64,000 nucleotides of DNA from Asterias amurensis (taxonomy: Eukaryota; Echinodermata; Asteroidea; Forcipulatida; Asteriidae), in NCBI RefSeq assembly GCF_032118995.1, contig NC_092668.1, positions 14,177,501-14,241,500 on the forward strand, read 5' to 3'. A program made the translations under genes and the position numbers. Positions within the stretch are counted from its first letter, which is position 1. The number at the start of each line of letters is the position of its first letter. Shown here piece after piece: positions 12,801-24,213 of the stretch. Below the pieces are notes generated by a model, which saw nothing but the letters and a program-made list of their open reading frames with translations, was not told where the DNA came from and did no database searches.

Positions 12801-15800
12801 AGAATAAAATCCAAAAGGTAATCGTGAAGATAATCTTCTAGAGAAATATTTCCGTCTGGAACACTATCAAAGTGGAGGAAACCACATCAGCCGCCAATTT
12901 CCTGAAACTTTTCTGAAACGACGGATATCAACCACTTGCGCAACATTTATTGCGTATTTAATAGTTGTTCACCACTATAACTCAAGAAATATTGCGAAGT
13001 TGCATGAATATTTAAGGTTTGAAATTGATAATCGTTTTTCATCTTGCAAACGGGTAGCCAGGCCTTGGTCTAGAGGATGACCCCCCTGAACCTCCTGGTA
13101 TTACATAACTAGTCTCTCTACATCACCATGAATAAGGAACGAAGGAAGTGGGCCTAGGTCTTCCCTTGGTCTAGAGGATGAAGTCCCCTGACCCCTTTGG
13201 GTGTAACGCTTCTAAACTATGAAAGTTCATCTACATAGATCTGGTTCCTGATGATTTGGCCTTTTAAACAAATCGCAACAGTCTTTTTGAAAGTAGCCCT
13301 GCACCACTTTACCACAAATTACCAATTAAGACTTCTGCAGTATTTCATCCAAGACAGCAGTTTCTGAGACTCATCTTCTTAAAGTCTTATCTCTCCAGGA
13401 GACTCGAACAGGTTGTCGCTACACGCGACTCCTAACATTTACCAAAAGCTGCCTCGTTCAAGACACACCTGTTTGAGGACTCCCACCGCAAATATTGACT
13501 CAGCGATCTTCAGTATCTCTACGCATTTTCTACTTATTCATGCGGTTGCCTTAGATTGACTCAGCTTTTATTGCCCGATGCGAATAATTATCTCTTAATC
13601 TCTGATGAGCGTTTAATCGATCCGAAGGTTTTAACTTCACATTCCCTTCAGCTTAATAAACCTCACTGGAAACATATTGGGTTTTCAGTTGCATTTAAAT
13701 GTTTTTTTTAAGAGAAGGTGTCTGTTTGGTAATGTAATTAATGGCAATTAAACCTTACTTGGTTTGAACATCTACCTCCATGGTTGGAAGTACAGCAGCT
13801 TTTGATAGTATATAAGGCATTTTGAGAAACATTTTACTTAGAAGTGTGCTCAAACACTTTTATGTGCACTGCCAATTCTAGTATGGGACCTACGGCTTAA
13901 TGTCCATTATGGTAGAGTATCTTTCTCAAAGACAAATATATGCCACAACCGGGACTAAACACGTCCTGTGCTCTTAGAAGCTGGTCAGCTATGACACGCC
14001 ATGCCAAATCTGCTAGGCAAGACATTGCTGTATTAGCAAATTTCTGTGCTTAATAGCTTTATGGAATTAGGCCATCTCATTAAATGCATGTTTGAATGAT
14101 GGCGCACACCCAACTATTTTTTTACTCATCATTAATTGAACCTTGGTGTGTCCCTGAAAATATTGTCAATCATCTCACACTATCTCATGTGATATGAATC
14201 ATATATTCAGAGGGAACTCTGTCTGAACTTGCCATCATTAGGACCCTTTTTCGCAATATTTCTCGTTTGAAAAATAAGTTGGACAGGAAAGGGCGTGGAA
14301 GTTGATAGTAAATTATAGCGCAGGGCCGTGACGACCAGGAAGTTTGGTTACATTCTCGAACAGGTGCGGCGCATTTACCGCATATTACATGCTTCATTAT
14401 AAACTGAAGTTCATTGTTCAAGAATTTTTCGGAAAGATGCGTCAGCTGGCAAGGTTGCCAAGTATTTCAGCCAAGATGTAAACTAGTTCATAGACATTTC
14501 TGGGAATCTTGACTGTTTTATTTTGTAATTTCTCTTGTTTTTTATCTAAGTATTGTGAAAGAAATAAGAGCAATTCACACAGAAATTGTGTAATAATGTT
14601 GGCAACCTTTTTTTTTAAAAGCATTTCTATAAAGGACCAAAGTCCAGGGCACTAATGTAAAACGCATTGATACATTACTGTAAAATGTACTATAAGAACT
14701 AGGGACAGCAATTATGTAATGAACAAATTAATTTTTGGTGAACTGTATCAAGTATGATCAGTAAGTTAACAAACTTACTGAGTTCAAGGGCTGATCTACA
14801 TACACTGTATCATAGGCTTTAACCAGAATATTATATATAAAACATTTCCTGATTTTTCTGAGACCCCCCCCCTCCCCAAAATGCAAATTAGCAGAACAAC
14901 ATTACCTCTCAGTATCTGGTAAAAAAGAGCATCAACAAAAAACTTAACCTTTGAAACTTTTAAAAGGTCAGATTGAGAACCATTGTTTGACCTCCTGTCT
15001 GGTCATACAAATACCTTAGGGCTTTGAAGGTCAACCAGTGTACAAGATTATTAAAAAAAAAACTTCTATCTTTTTCCAAATCTAAACTCAAACTCACAAC
15101 AGATGGAATCTGTGCTCGAACTCAAGCTTTTTTTTTGTTGGTCCGAGACACGGTCCAGTTTAGGTTTTTAATGTGTACGTTGGGACGGTTCTAGTAACAA
15201 CACAGTCAAGAGTCCAACAATACAGATGGGGGCAATTATTTTAAGGTGAGATACTATCACGATGAGGGAGTCATACTTAGTCACACTGCAGGCTTAATCC
15301 GTTAAACGAGAGCAAGTGAAACTGAGACGATAGAAGCTGAAGAAACAGTTCACTAATGACAATTAAGTGAGATTTAATTGCTTAATGGTTAGAGACCGCA
15401 AGTAGTTAATGACTTGTGAGACATAAATGTCATGAAATGTCATGAAATTTCATGACTTAACCACAAATGGAACTTCCAACCAAGTATAAAGAACACAACA
15501 ATATAACCTGACGATTTTCTTTTACTAATGTCTCTGTAACGATAACAAGTAACTGAGATTGAATGCTAATTTTCAAAACCACAAGTAAATAATCTACTTG
15601 CCACCATTTGCCCATGACGTAATCCTCTGACAAAAACTTTAAAGACCCAAATCTTGAAGAATGCAGAGATAGAATCTGATGATAAAAGTTAACTGAGATT
15701 TAAACAGTTTAAATTGTAAACCAGTAGCACTTGTAATCCATCTCATAGACATTTAAAAACCCAAGATAATCCTGAAGAATGCAATGAAAAAATAAGAAGA

Positions 15801-18485
15801 ATTAGTTTACCAAATGATGAATGTTAACCGGGATTAGCAAGAGCAATTAGTCAGAGGAGTTACTGTCAACCTTTTGGACACTCTGTTTTTGGAATTTTCA
15901 GCAAATTTTGAAGCTAGAACTCTTGGTATGCCTTTCTCTTTACCGGGCTGATACAGTGTGAGTCAATCAACCAAGGACCAGAAACAGCATGCCAGAACTT
16001 TCACAACATTTGAAACAATTTGCAAGAGGTTTTGTTTCCCCCTCTGATGATGATCACATTACAACATTTTGAATTGTAGGCCACAGATAACCATTAAATA
16101 TGCGACTTCCCTTTGGTCCACCTTTGGTCCGTCCGTATGTCGCAAAAGAAAAGTGCAATCGCTCTCCTGGACTGAGGAAACATTCCTTAGATCCTCTCTA
16201 AGAGTTAGAGAGAGAGAGAGTTTTCTTAGTCAGTGTCAAACGCTGTCATTATATGATGACAAGAAAGCTCCATGATGACTAGATATTTCCTCTAATTATC
16301 TGACACTTCCTCCTCGTGTCGAAAGGGGAGCTCTGGTTTGTTTTGTAAACAGGGTACGGTATTGGGAAATAGAGAGACTAGGGGGTTTGAGTCTGGGCTA
16401 GGAGGTGTGGACAATGTGTGGAAGGCGTGTTATTTAATGAAAATCCTGCAAAAGGGGTAGGGGAAGATTATCTGGCATTTCCCTTGCATTACGACACAGC
16501 TAGCTCTATTGGAACAGGTGGTAATCTCAAACTGTTGTTTTCATCAACAGAACAGGACCCAATTTCAGAGAGTTGCTTAAGCACATAGCTAAGCGCAACA
16601 AAATAATGCTTACCAGAATAAGGTTACCAGATACAGTCCGTGTGTGACAAGTACGAGTTCTGACTGGGTATATCCTGCTCTATTTCTGCTTGTAAGTTAT
16701 AGCAGCAAATTGTTAAGCAATTGAGATATATTGTCTGCTTTTTAAGCTACGAAAATGGGGCCAGCCTTTAAACTATTAAAGCACTCTGAAAATGAGGTTA
16801 TAATACATCAGGTTCAATGTCATCCCCCCCCCCCCAACACAAAGTTTGCTTGATGATTATCTTTCAACATTTCTGACCGTTTCTATGAGCAGCTACAAGC
16901 TGGATCCAACACCATTCCTACGGGCAAGCCACCCCCACATATTTTGACATGGTGACTGGAACAGCCAAGTACATAAACCGAGAAATAAAAATGAGTCAGA
17001 TAAGTATCCCCCACCCTCCCAAAAGCAGAAACAATAATGTTGTTAGAAGACAATTTTTATGATCCAAATAAAAACGTAACAAAAATTGTAAAAACAAATC
17101 TTCACACAGATGAGCACCAAGAACTGTAACTCAATTCTTTTCTCAAGTCCTGTGAAAAATGATCCACTAGGAAAGTGAGGTTCAAACCTATGACTTTTGC
17201 AACTCTAGAGCAAATGTTTTACCCACTAGTATAGTCCTACAAGCTTGGCTGGTAGCTTTAGGCAATTCAAACAATTTATCTTAGCAGCGTATCAAATGTT
17301 CAGGTCTTTTTTACCCTTTTATTCAAATTTGTTAGTCCCAAACCCAATTAGAAAATAAATTAAAAAGTCTGTGATTTTCTCTTTTGACCAACCTTCATAA
17401 ATACTGGTAGAAAATGGAAGAAAACAAAAGAGGAAAAAGTTAAAGGCCTGATGCTTTGACCCGGCCCACAAAAAAGTGGGCTGACAGACTCGTGCACTAG
17501 AATTCCCAGGTTTCCCTCAATGTTCGCCATAACATACTCTCCACGATAACCGCAGTGGGGCACCGTCTAGAGTTCACCCTCATCCCCAGGGGATATAACC
17601 CCAGCCACAAATACAGGATACCGCTTTGCACTCTTGCACGGATGCGAGATCTGAATTCTGGAGGAAGCCGGGGGTGAGGTCTGAGAATGTGGCTCGGACG
17701 TTGGTGGTCATGTCAAGGGGAATGTTGGGTACCGGGGAAATACCAAGGTGGTAACCGCAAAAGCCGCAAAGAATTTTTTGAAATGGTGTTTGATTTTATT
17801 AGGAGTGAAGTGGAATGATGGAATGAAATGTCAATGTAATGTCAAGGTTTAAAGGGGTAAAACAAGGGTCCTGGTTGGAGGGTAGTTAGGGAGTTTGTAG
17901 GGGGGGGGGGTTAATTTGAGAAGTAACACGTACTCGCCCGCTGCTAACATAGGATTTGAACTGCCCCTAGCCATCGGGCTAGCTAGATGGTCTAGTGGTG
18001 AGATATTTGCTCTAGCAATGCACAGGTCATGGGTTCGAATCCCAGAACTTCGGAAAGTACTGAGTATTATAGTGCAAAAAACACTTCGGTGTAAGGGTAA
18101 AAACAAGATACTAGTTACTAGTTAAAAAAACATCTCTGCACTAGATCAAATATTAGTGTTCTGCATTTAATGTGGCTGTTGCCCCCCAAATTTCTCTCGC
18201 TCGACGAAAGACAATGCTCAAAGATTCCAAGAGAAACCTACCTGGATGTATTTCTAGTACGTATCCGAGCGGCTCATTATCTCCATTGTTACTCGTCCGC
18301 GATGTCAGCCGGCAGCCATGCAGCGGTATACTGCCCTGGTGTTTGAAGTAATGAAGGTGGCCATCAGCTAAGATGAACCAACTCCGATGCCAGTGACGGA
18401 AGATATTGAGTCCATGTGAGGACCGGTTCATTAACCAGCCACTATAGTTCGTGTCTTGACACATAAATCGTCTTAAGTCGGTCAT
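6835..18485 (-). CDS. ARHGAP24-like: Rho GTPase-activating protein, ARHGAP22/24/25 family (PH + RhoGAP + coiled coil)
   Basis: Five coding exons on the minus strand: 18242-18485, 11181-11288, 9219-9351, 7332-8835 and 6835-6921, which join in frame to about 691 residues. Residues about 13-117 form a PH domain (YSGWLMNRS near the start, LEHWQREIRRV in the last helix). Residues about 119-310 form a RhoGAP domain opening with VFGQSLEDTI; GLREEGIFR supplies the catalytic arginine finger (R162), and YNLLKYLCQFLHDV and LGNLANIFAPHILRP are typical GAP helices. A long Ser/Pro-rich linker follows, then a C-terminal coiled coil from about residue 610 that runs across the last intron. This domain order and length are those of ARHGAP22/24/25 (FilGAP), which inactivate Rac or Cdc42 at the cell cortex. 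Which of the three paralogues it represents cannot be decided by eye. The start ATG lies in an exon that begins at an acceptor at 18534 and has stops in all frames before the ATG, so upstream exons should be noncoding. Confidence 0.9.
8905..9196 (+). repeat. tRNA-derived SINE, family A, in a RhoGAP intron
   Basis: It starts with CAGTGGTTAGACTGCAGGAC (A-box side) and a B box GGGCTTGAATCC. The family body follows: TTTCTTGATTTGTGCAATTC and GAGTTCCCTTGACGGGAG. A tail of CAAACAAA repeats closes it. It sits antisense in the intron between the exons at 7332-8835 and 9219-9351, ending only about 20 bases from the splice donor of the upstream exon. Confidence 0.8.
9641..9821. mobile_element. Fold-back element (GCTAAGCA family)
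   Basis: The left end GGGCCTAGTTTTATAAAGC and right end GCTTTAAGAAATTGGGCCC are inverted complements. The interior contains GTTAAGCACAG and TTGCTAAGCAGAAA. It is an intact-looking copy of about 180 bp inside a RhoGAP intron. Confidence 0.75.
9822..11180. other. RhoGAP intron remainder, no exon recognised
   Basis: Between the exons at 9219-9351 and 11181-11288 I see no further exon needed to keep the reading frame: the two flanking exons already join through a GGT glycine codon. A minus-strand open frame at 9842-10063 is discussed among the rejected items. The stretch around 10840-11020 resembles an old interspersed repeat but I cannot assign it. Confidence 0.45.
13056..13250 (-). repeat. Two inverted copies of the 113-bp repeat
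   Basis: CCTTGGTCTAGAGGATGA occurs at about 13063 and 13157, each time followed by CCCCTGAACCTCCTGG or a close variant. These are the reverse complement of the repeat unit tandemly arrayed at 47745-48400 (TCATCCTCTAGACCAAGG, AGGTTCAGGGGG). The copies here have diverged. The unit is therefore dispersed and not confined to one locus. Confidence 0.75.
13425..13500 (+). mobile_element. Possible 3' end of a LINE ORF2
   Basis: One frame reads LPKAASFKTHLFEDSHRKY then stop. A closing SFKxHLF-like segment is characteristic of the C-terminus of several non-LTR retrotransposon ORF2 proteins (CR1 and related). Only this short tail is recognisable; no reverse transcriptase motif was found upstream. Family recognition is from memory and weak. 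Confidence 0.35.
13640..16550. other. Large RhoGAP intron, no exon recognised
   Basis: This is the middle of the 7-kb intron between the exons at 11181-11288 and 18242-18485. A partial GCTAAGCA-type fold-back fragment is visible at about 13985-14080. Homopolymer runs and a GAGA run (16209-16220) occur. Open frames on both strands are short and without splice support. Confidence 0.45.
16556..16762. mobile_element. Fold-back element (GCTAAGCA family)
   Basis: It begins GGACCCAATTTCAGAGAGTT and ends TAAGCTACGAAAATGGGGCC. The inside carries GCTTACCAGAATAAGGTTACC and GACTGGGTATATCCTGC, which recur in the copies at 28790 and 42640. It lies in the large RhoGAP intron. Confidence 0.7.
17125..17290 (-). 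repeat. tRNA-derived SINE, family B, inverted copy
   Basis: Read on the minus strand it has CTAGTGGGTAAAACATTTGC and a B box variant AGGTTTGAACCTCAC, followed by TTTCACAGGACTTGAG. The same order is seen at 17965, 44885 (inverted), 45065, 56000 and 57780. It is diverged and probably old. Confidence 0.65.
17965..18115 (+). repeat. tRNA-derived SINE, family B
   Basis: Head: GGCTAGCTAGATGGTCTAGT, TTGCTCTAGCAATGC and B box GGGTTCGAATCCCAG. Body: CGGAAAGTACTGAGTATTAT and CACTTCGGTGTAAGGGTAAA. The head resembles a tRNA but the body is shared with the other family B copies, so this is not a tRNA gene. It sits about 120 bases past the splice donor of the RhoGAP PH exon. Confidence 0.75.
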
Positions 18486-18534
18486 GGTTGGAGACGAGGA
18501 TTGTAGGAGGGGAGATGATCAGTTTATTTCATCA
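18486..18534 (-). other. 5' untranslated part of the RhoGAP first coding exon
   Basis: Read on the minus strand, a long pyrimidine tract ends in CCGTTGCAG, a strong splice acceptor with the exon starting at 18534. All three frames hit a stop between this acceptor and the ATG at 18485. The exon is therefore internal in the transcript but starts the protein, and at least one noncoding exon should lie further upstream (above 18534). Confidence 0.65.
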
Positions 18535-18599
18535 CTGCAACGGAAAAAAAAGAGGGAAAAAAATATAAAAATTGTCAAATATAGTTTTTAAAAGAGGTA

Positions 18600-20265
18600 A
18601 ACCTTGCAAACCTTAAAAGGAAAGGTACGGCAATACAAACTTATTTGGTATGGCAAATAGCGTAAAGCGTTTTGAGAATCATTTCCATGACACAACTGCT
18701 CCGGATTTTCAGCGATGTATCAAGCATGCAACTTTACAAATGAAATGTTCACAGGTTGGTTTACTGTACACATTCATATAGGATAAAACCAATCGAGCAA
18801 TTCCAAAAACCTAAACTTTACCTTTAAACTATTTATGCCAACAAGACTCTAGCTTAAAGAACAAATCCAACTCAAAAGACTGGAAGAAACAAATATTCGC
18901 CTACAGTCTTACCTTGTGTCTTTCCAATGTTTTGTCTAATGAAAACTACCACAGTTTGGCGCTTGAGCGAAATTTAACACGACACTCCTAAGACAAGCCA
19001 CTACCACTCTGACAAAGAACAACTGGCGCCGTCTTCATGACACTGACTTTAAGTACACCGTCAAATTGATTCACCAACCACAAAGAAATGTCCAAGTCAA
19101 GTCGACATTGAGTATAGTTTTCCTTTGAGAGACAAAAAACACGGAGACGGAGTAACAATCCACCAGGAGGGTTCCGAGATCCCCCAACCACACGACTCGA
19201 CGCTGTAACCACAGTTGGGGCTCCCTTTATCAATGTCAAGTCATTGGAAGCTCATTTCTAATCGTAGAAGTGACCAACGACTAATCCTGGCATATCCTAG
19301 CTGTTCAGGACTCAAGGCTGATCACAACCCCCCCCCCTCCCTGCTCCATCGAAAGGAAAGTCAGTTTATGAGTCAATCGAGACTTGGACCTTAAAGATGC
19401 CTCACCGGCGGATTTCTCCAACAGCTGGGAAACATACCATGCTTTATTTGAAAGAGGAAATCAAATCAGTTTCCACTGTACTGGAAGGAAATTTCCTTTA
19501 AAAAGTACAAATAAAAAATGGTTGTCCAGGAGGCCTTATCAGAGATTATTTATCAAAGAATATGCTATGAAAACATTACTTCCAATTACAAGGAATGAAA
19601 ATGTTTCCTTCTTTTTAAATATTTGCTGAATTTAAAGGATGATATTTGGAATTAAATAGATTAAGAATCTGCTAGCAATATTTCAGAAGTATGTGTTTGC
19701 AAAAAAACAAGACTTCAAGATTTGCTCGGTTGTTTGGGGGACTGGCCAAGTGAACAAATTACTGGCTTTGGGCCGAACTGAATTTCACAGTGAACTGATT
19801 GAAGGCCTGAGACAGTCCCAAGAAATTGCAAAACGTACACAGTGAGGGTACCTTTAAACAGTCTGCCTATTATCTTTAAACCAGTTCCAGGCCCCGCTTC
19901 ACATTCACAGAACCAACATACCACTAATCAAGGCTCAACAAGTTTTGTTTCCACATTCTACCCTCAAAAAAACAAAAAACAACAACAAATGGATGAAACA
20001 GCTGTTTGGCAATCGTCGTCGACAATCAAGCTTAAGAAGCTTCAGAAAGTGGACGTGATTCATTTGAGTTTTGTAAATTATGTAATCAGACTAAAGTATC
20101 TGTCATGTCCAAATTGGTGGCTACAGTTATGGCTATGGCTAGATTTCCTGTTCATCATGCACCGATAGCACCCTTAACAGCAGCCGTAGCCGTAGCTGTA
20201 GCTGGCAATTCGGTTTGGATGCGGCCTTACCCAGGTGAGAAGTTTACTTTCTAGTTTTGGGGAAA
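18600..20265. other. Non-coding stretch upstream of the RhoGAP start
   Basis: No gene is recognised. Open frames such as those at 18988-19239 and 19384-19629 lack splice structure and family resemblance. It is likely a 5' intron of the RhoGAP gene if the exons near 27.8 kb belong to it. Confidence 0.4.
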
Positions 20266-20269
20266 AAGG

Positions 20270-20345
20270 AAATATTCACAAAAGCAGGATTTGAGCCTAC
20301 AACCTCCAGAATTATGTGCTGGTGCTCTATCAACAGTGAGTCCTA
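20270..20345 (-). repeat. tRNA-like SINE head, inverted
   Basis: Read on the minus strand it carries TTGATAGAGCACCAGC (A-box side) and GGTTGTAGGCTCAAATCC (B box). A similar head, also inverted, lies at 48828-48895. The cloverleaf pairing is poor, so I call it a SINE head or tRNA pseudogene. Confidence 0.45.
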
Positions 20346-20525
20346 TATATTGGTGGTTTTCCTGTTTTTGCCAATATCTTCAGGAATGGGGGCTCCAGAC
20401 AGAAGTCATTCAACCTTATAACGCCCTAAAGCCAAGGATCACGCCTGGGTTTCAATACAATCTAGGAAGCGGCAGTAACGGGACACCTTAATGTCAAGTT
20501 AGAAACCACAAGTGGAACTGACTTA

Positions 20526-22547
20526 AGCCCTTTTCACACTACAGGTATTTCCCGGGAAATTCCCGGGAAATGTTAGTCGATCTGTTCACACTACAAAAAA
20601 ATTCCCGGGAAATAACATTTTCCCGGGAAATAATTTACCCAGTTAAGGGGTAGGGTTAAAGGCGTTAACCCCGGGGAAAAACGTTTTTCCCGGGAAAAGC
20701 ATCTAGTGAGAACGAAATCGGGTCTAACTTACCCCACCTTTTGCTTCCACTGTGTTGAGACGTCATTAATCTCGAAAGGTCACAGACGTCAAAAATAGCG
20801 CGCCAAATAATTCGCGTGGTAACAATAGCCCTTTTTTGTTTTCTCCTTCTGAAAGTGTTTACGTTTAGGTACGAAAATAAAAGTGAATAACATCTGTAAT
20901 TTACAAATAAATATATGAATTAAAAAAATTGACCACGTGAATGGAATAGGAATAGAATAAATAGTTGGCGTGAACAAGCTTCCTTCTCGTACACACGCCA
21001 TGTGTGTATGGTATTTCGTATTTTGACATGTACTTGGCCGTTGGTGGACTTGTGTTGTTCAGAGTCAGATTTGAGTTCATCGATCGACATTGCTGTCTAC
21101 AACCTGACAGTAAATATTTTAGCTTAATTTGTTGCTCAATTTCTTACGATGGGTAGAAGTGACCGATGGAGTGAAACTAGTTGCATTTTGGGCCGACGAT
21201 GCAGTCCAAAAACAGCTAGATGGGCATATAGGCCTACAAGACACGGGAAAGTTTTCTCAAAATTGGCTGACTGCCTGTGTGGTGCTGGGTATGAACGGAC
21301 CCCTGCCCATTGCAAAAAAACTGAAAACCTTGGGTAAAAAAGACTTTAGGTCTGTAGGATACTAGTTTTGTTTTTCAAGGCCTAAATATTTTCTATTGCA
21401 TAAGTGTTCTCTTGCAAACATTTCTTTTTAGAAGAAACATACATTTAAAAGTCGTTATGAAGCCATGAAAAAATGCTGGCCAATATAGGGTTAAAGCCTA
21501 TTCAGTGTTCTTTCTTTGCACAATGGGAAAACAGCACTGTTGATGTTGGAAGGGAAGATTGCTTCTTCTGCTTTCTACTGCTATTGTCAGATTGTGCAAA
21601 ATCGACCATGCGGTGTTTTTTCTATAAAACCTTTAATTATCTTGGCCCTAACATCATGGACATTATTATGCAATCCTTCGAAAATGCCATTCAGAAAATT
21701 TCTAGGCCTTACCCCAGGGTTGATTCCCTTAACCCTGCCCCTGAGCAGGGTGAATTTTTTCCTGGGAAAACATCATTTCCCGGGAAATTCCCGGGAGTAT
21801 TTTTGTAGTGTGAACAGATCAACCAAAAGTTCCCGGGAATTTCCCGGGAAATAACTATAGTGTGAACAGGCAAAAATTGAGATGAACGCCAACACAAAAC
21901 CTCTGGGTAAAACACGGACACAAAAGTCCATTCAATTACAGTTCTCAAAAGAAAGAAAAAAATTGTCGCAGAGTAGAAAGCTCCCTTTCGCTTTTTCTAA
22001 TAGCAACTTGCTCCCACCACCAGTGGCCGCTCTTCATGGTAGACCAGATTGACCTTTGACCAATACTTCAGCAAGTGCCATGAAACCCGTCAATCGCACG
22101 ACAATTCCATGGTGTCTCATAAAACACTGTCACAGCAATCGTCTTCTCCTGACAAGACGTCAGCGACGTCTTCCCCGAACTGCAAGACTTCTTCTCCGCC
22201 GTAATCACACAATATATTGGTATAACAACACGCAAATACACAATTTATGTGCAGCCATTTTGGGTCGCATGTGGCAAGGATTTTGCAGCCGGCCGCGTGG
22301 CATTATGGGAACGGACTTCCGTCCACAAACATTGTAACTTCCGCATGGGCTGACCTGTTTACCACATTTCCTGGGGTTTGATCGTAAGTGTGAAACGACC
22401 GTGCATATTCCTGGGAAATAGCACTCCCGGGAGTTACCAAATTGGGATAGTGAGAACGGTTGCTGGGGTGGCGGTGGGGTTAAAAACTCCCGGGATTTTC
22501 CCGGGAGTTTATTTCCCGGGAAATGGCTCTGTAGTGTGAAAAGGGCT
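20526..22547. mobile_element. PIF/Harbinger-type DNA transposon, decayed
   Basis: The ends AGCCCTTTTCACACTACAG and its exact 19-bp inverted complement are flanked on both sides by TTA, the 3-bp TWA target duplication typical of PIF/Harbinger. Subterminal CCCGGGAA palindromes are stacked at both ends. An internal Myb/SANT-like frame (see 21129-21365) fits the accessory DNA-binding protein of this superfamily. A further copy of the end sequence, inverted, lies inside at about 21720-21870, so the element is composite or carries a nested relative. No full transposase is present; the segment 22110-22260 may hold a remnant on the minus strand. Confidence 0.8.
21129..21365 (+). pseudogene. Broken Myb/SANT-like gene of the Harbinger element
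   Basis: One frame gives KLVAFWADDAVQKQLDGHIG, the first helices of a Myb/SANT-like (MSANTD type) domain. A second frame, from 21149, gives RWSE at its start and KVFSKLADCLCGAGYERTPA then HCKKTENLG, the final helices. The two parts of one domain lie in different frames, so the gene has at least two frameshifts. In active Harbinger elements this protein helps import the transposase and bind the ends. This copy should be inactive. Confidence 0.65.
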
Positions 22548-22754
22548 TTATTGAACAAACTTTACTTTCTATTAGAGCAGAAAAAAAGTAATTCAATTAG
22601 AAAATACAAAAGTTTAGGGGCACATTTTCAAGTGACACAGGGCAGTGACCTTTGTGGCCTTTTTGTGAAGTTGAAGTAAAAGCAAGTCTTAAAAAATGCG
22701 TTTTATACACCAATGGTCGCTGACCCATGTCATCAACCTTAGCCACACCATGCT

Positions 22755-22985
22755 GTGTCTTGTCCGAGAGGTCAAGAGCACTGGACTCAAACTCTGGTGT
22801 TTCTGATCAGCAGAGTGTGGGTTCGAGTCCACGTCATGACACTTGTGTCCTTAAGCAAGACACTTTACCATTATTGCTGCTTCCTTCGGATGGGACATAA
22901 AGCTGTGTAGGTCCCATCTGTTGCATTGCACTTAAAAGCTATGCTGTGGGTGCCGTGGGTTATTTTGAGGCCTGATGCGCTATTA
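22755..22985 (+). repeat. tRNA-derived SINE, family C
   Basis: Head: GTCCGAGAGGTCAAGAGCAC and B box GTGGGTTCGAGTCCACGTCA. Body: TGACACTTGTGTCCTTAAGC then AAGACACTTTACCATTATTG. The tail ends in GCGCTATTATTATTTT. Copies occur at 32470-32775 and 63385-63710 (inverted), with the tail half at 54725-54945. The tail of CGCTA plus ATT repeats suggests mobilisation by a LINE of the CR1/L2 type, which is inference. Confidence 0.75.
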
Positions 22986-23867
22986 TTATTTTAAAAAGAG
23001 CTTTGGAATATCTGCAAAAAGGTTAGAAATTCAAAGTTAGAAATGTCAAGCTTTGTTCTCTTTAACTTACGTGCCACATCAATCTACCTGATGTATTCTG
23101 TCAACGCAATGTGTCATATGCAGCAATTTAAATATCAACTTTGATGACTATCCAAACCGGCTGTAACAAATTCAACAGCAAGTCCGTCCAAAACAAGTTT
23201 GAAATTTATCTCTCAGAAGTGATTTGCTCCGACATTAAGCTGCCCGTCCATCTGAAAACCGCAGCCAATTGATGGGTGACCTGTTCTTAGTCCATTGGGG
23301 GCGGCGGTAATGGTCAGTTTGATTGGGTTTACGCGGCTTTATGCTCGATCAGGAGGGTGTCAACCATAAGGAGCGGCCGTGACTACCATTCCCTCGCTGC
23401 TCAGAATGCATCATTGTGGTCAGCGTTTGTTAGTCATCCATCAACCCAAAATCCTCGATTGGGTTGGGGAGAAAAACCCACAAAACCCTTGGTGTTCCAC
23501 CACATGTGTTTGGTTACGTAATCGACAGCCAATCAACTTGAAGGGATTGTCTGGAAGTCATTGATGTGGCCAATCAAAATGCAAGTCATCGTCCTGGGGT
23601 GTGAAGCACTGTGGTTAATGTTTACTCACCCCTCTGACTGAATACCCTTGGTAGAAACTACCGAATCAATAAAACAAGCCTTGGGATTGGTTGTAAACTG
23701 GTATGCTAAGTACCAACTGTCGAATTAAAAGTCATGATCAATTACTGAATTTTTTTAAGTTTTAACTAACAGGAGAAAAACCACAAGTTAATTCACTCAG
23801 GAAAGTCAAGATTTGAAGTAACATGGTGGCAATGGAGGACATGGCAGTCATAACATCTCGTGACCTG
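22986..23867. other. Non-coding stretch, no feature recognised
   Basis: No coding exon, repeat array or RNA gene is evident between the family C SINE and the next fold-back elements. Confidence 0.4.
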
Positions 23868-24213
23868 GGTCTAATTAAGCAGAAAATATTGCTACGCAAA
23901 TTTCTTTTGCTAAGCATAAAATGAGTGGGGCACCAGTTTCAAAAACGTAAACTTTATGGAGTTTTGGCTGCTAACCAGTTTCCTTTTAAGCAAGATTTCT
24001 GTGTGCTTAGCAAGTTGTTATGCTTACAAGCTTTCATAGAGCTGCTTTTAAGCAGAAAACGTAGCTTTTAAAGTTGTTTGCTAAGCAATAAGCAGGATCT
24101 CCTAGTTGCAGATTTTACATGTGACATGGTACTAAGGCTGGTAACCTTTTTTCTGTAAGCATAGTTTTGTTGTGCTTAGCTGCTTTCTGTGCTTATGGGC
24201 ACTGCTCCTGGCC
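23868..24213. mobile_element. Two adjacent fold-back elements (GCTAAGCA family)
   Basis: The first (about 23868-24045) holds TGCTAAGCATAAAATGAG, GAGTGGGGCACCAG and AACCAGTTTCCTTTTAAGC. The second (about 24040-24213) holds CATAGAGCTGCTTTTAAGCA, GACATGGTACTAAGGCTGG and GTTGTGCTTAGCTGC. Both variants recur elsewhere (26593 and 42640). They abut or overlap at the shared terminal sequence, as at 5735-6113. Confidence 0.65.
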
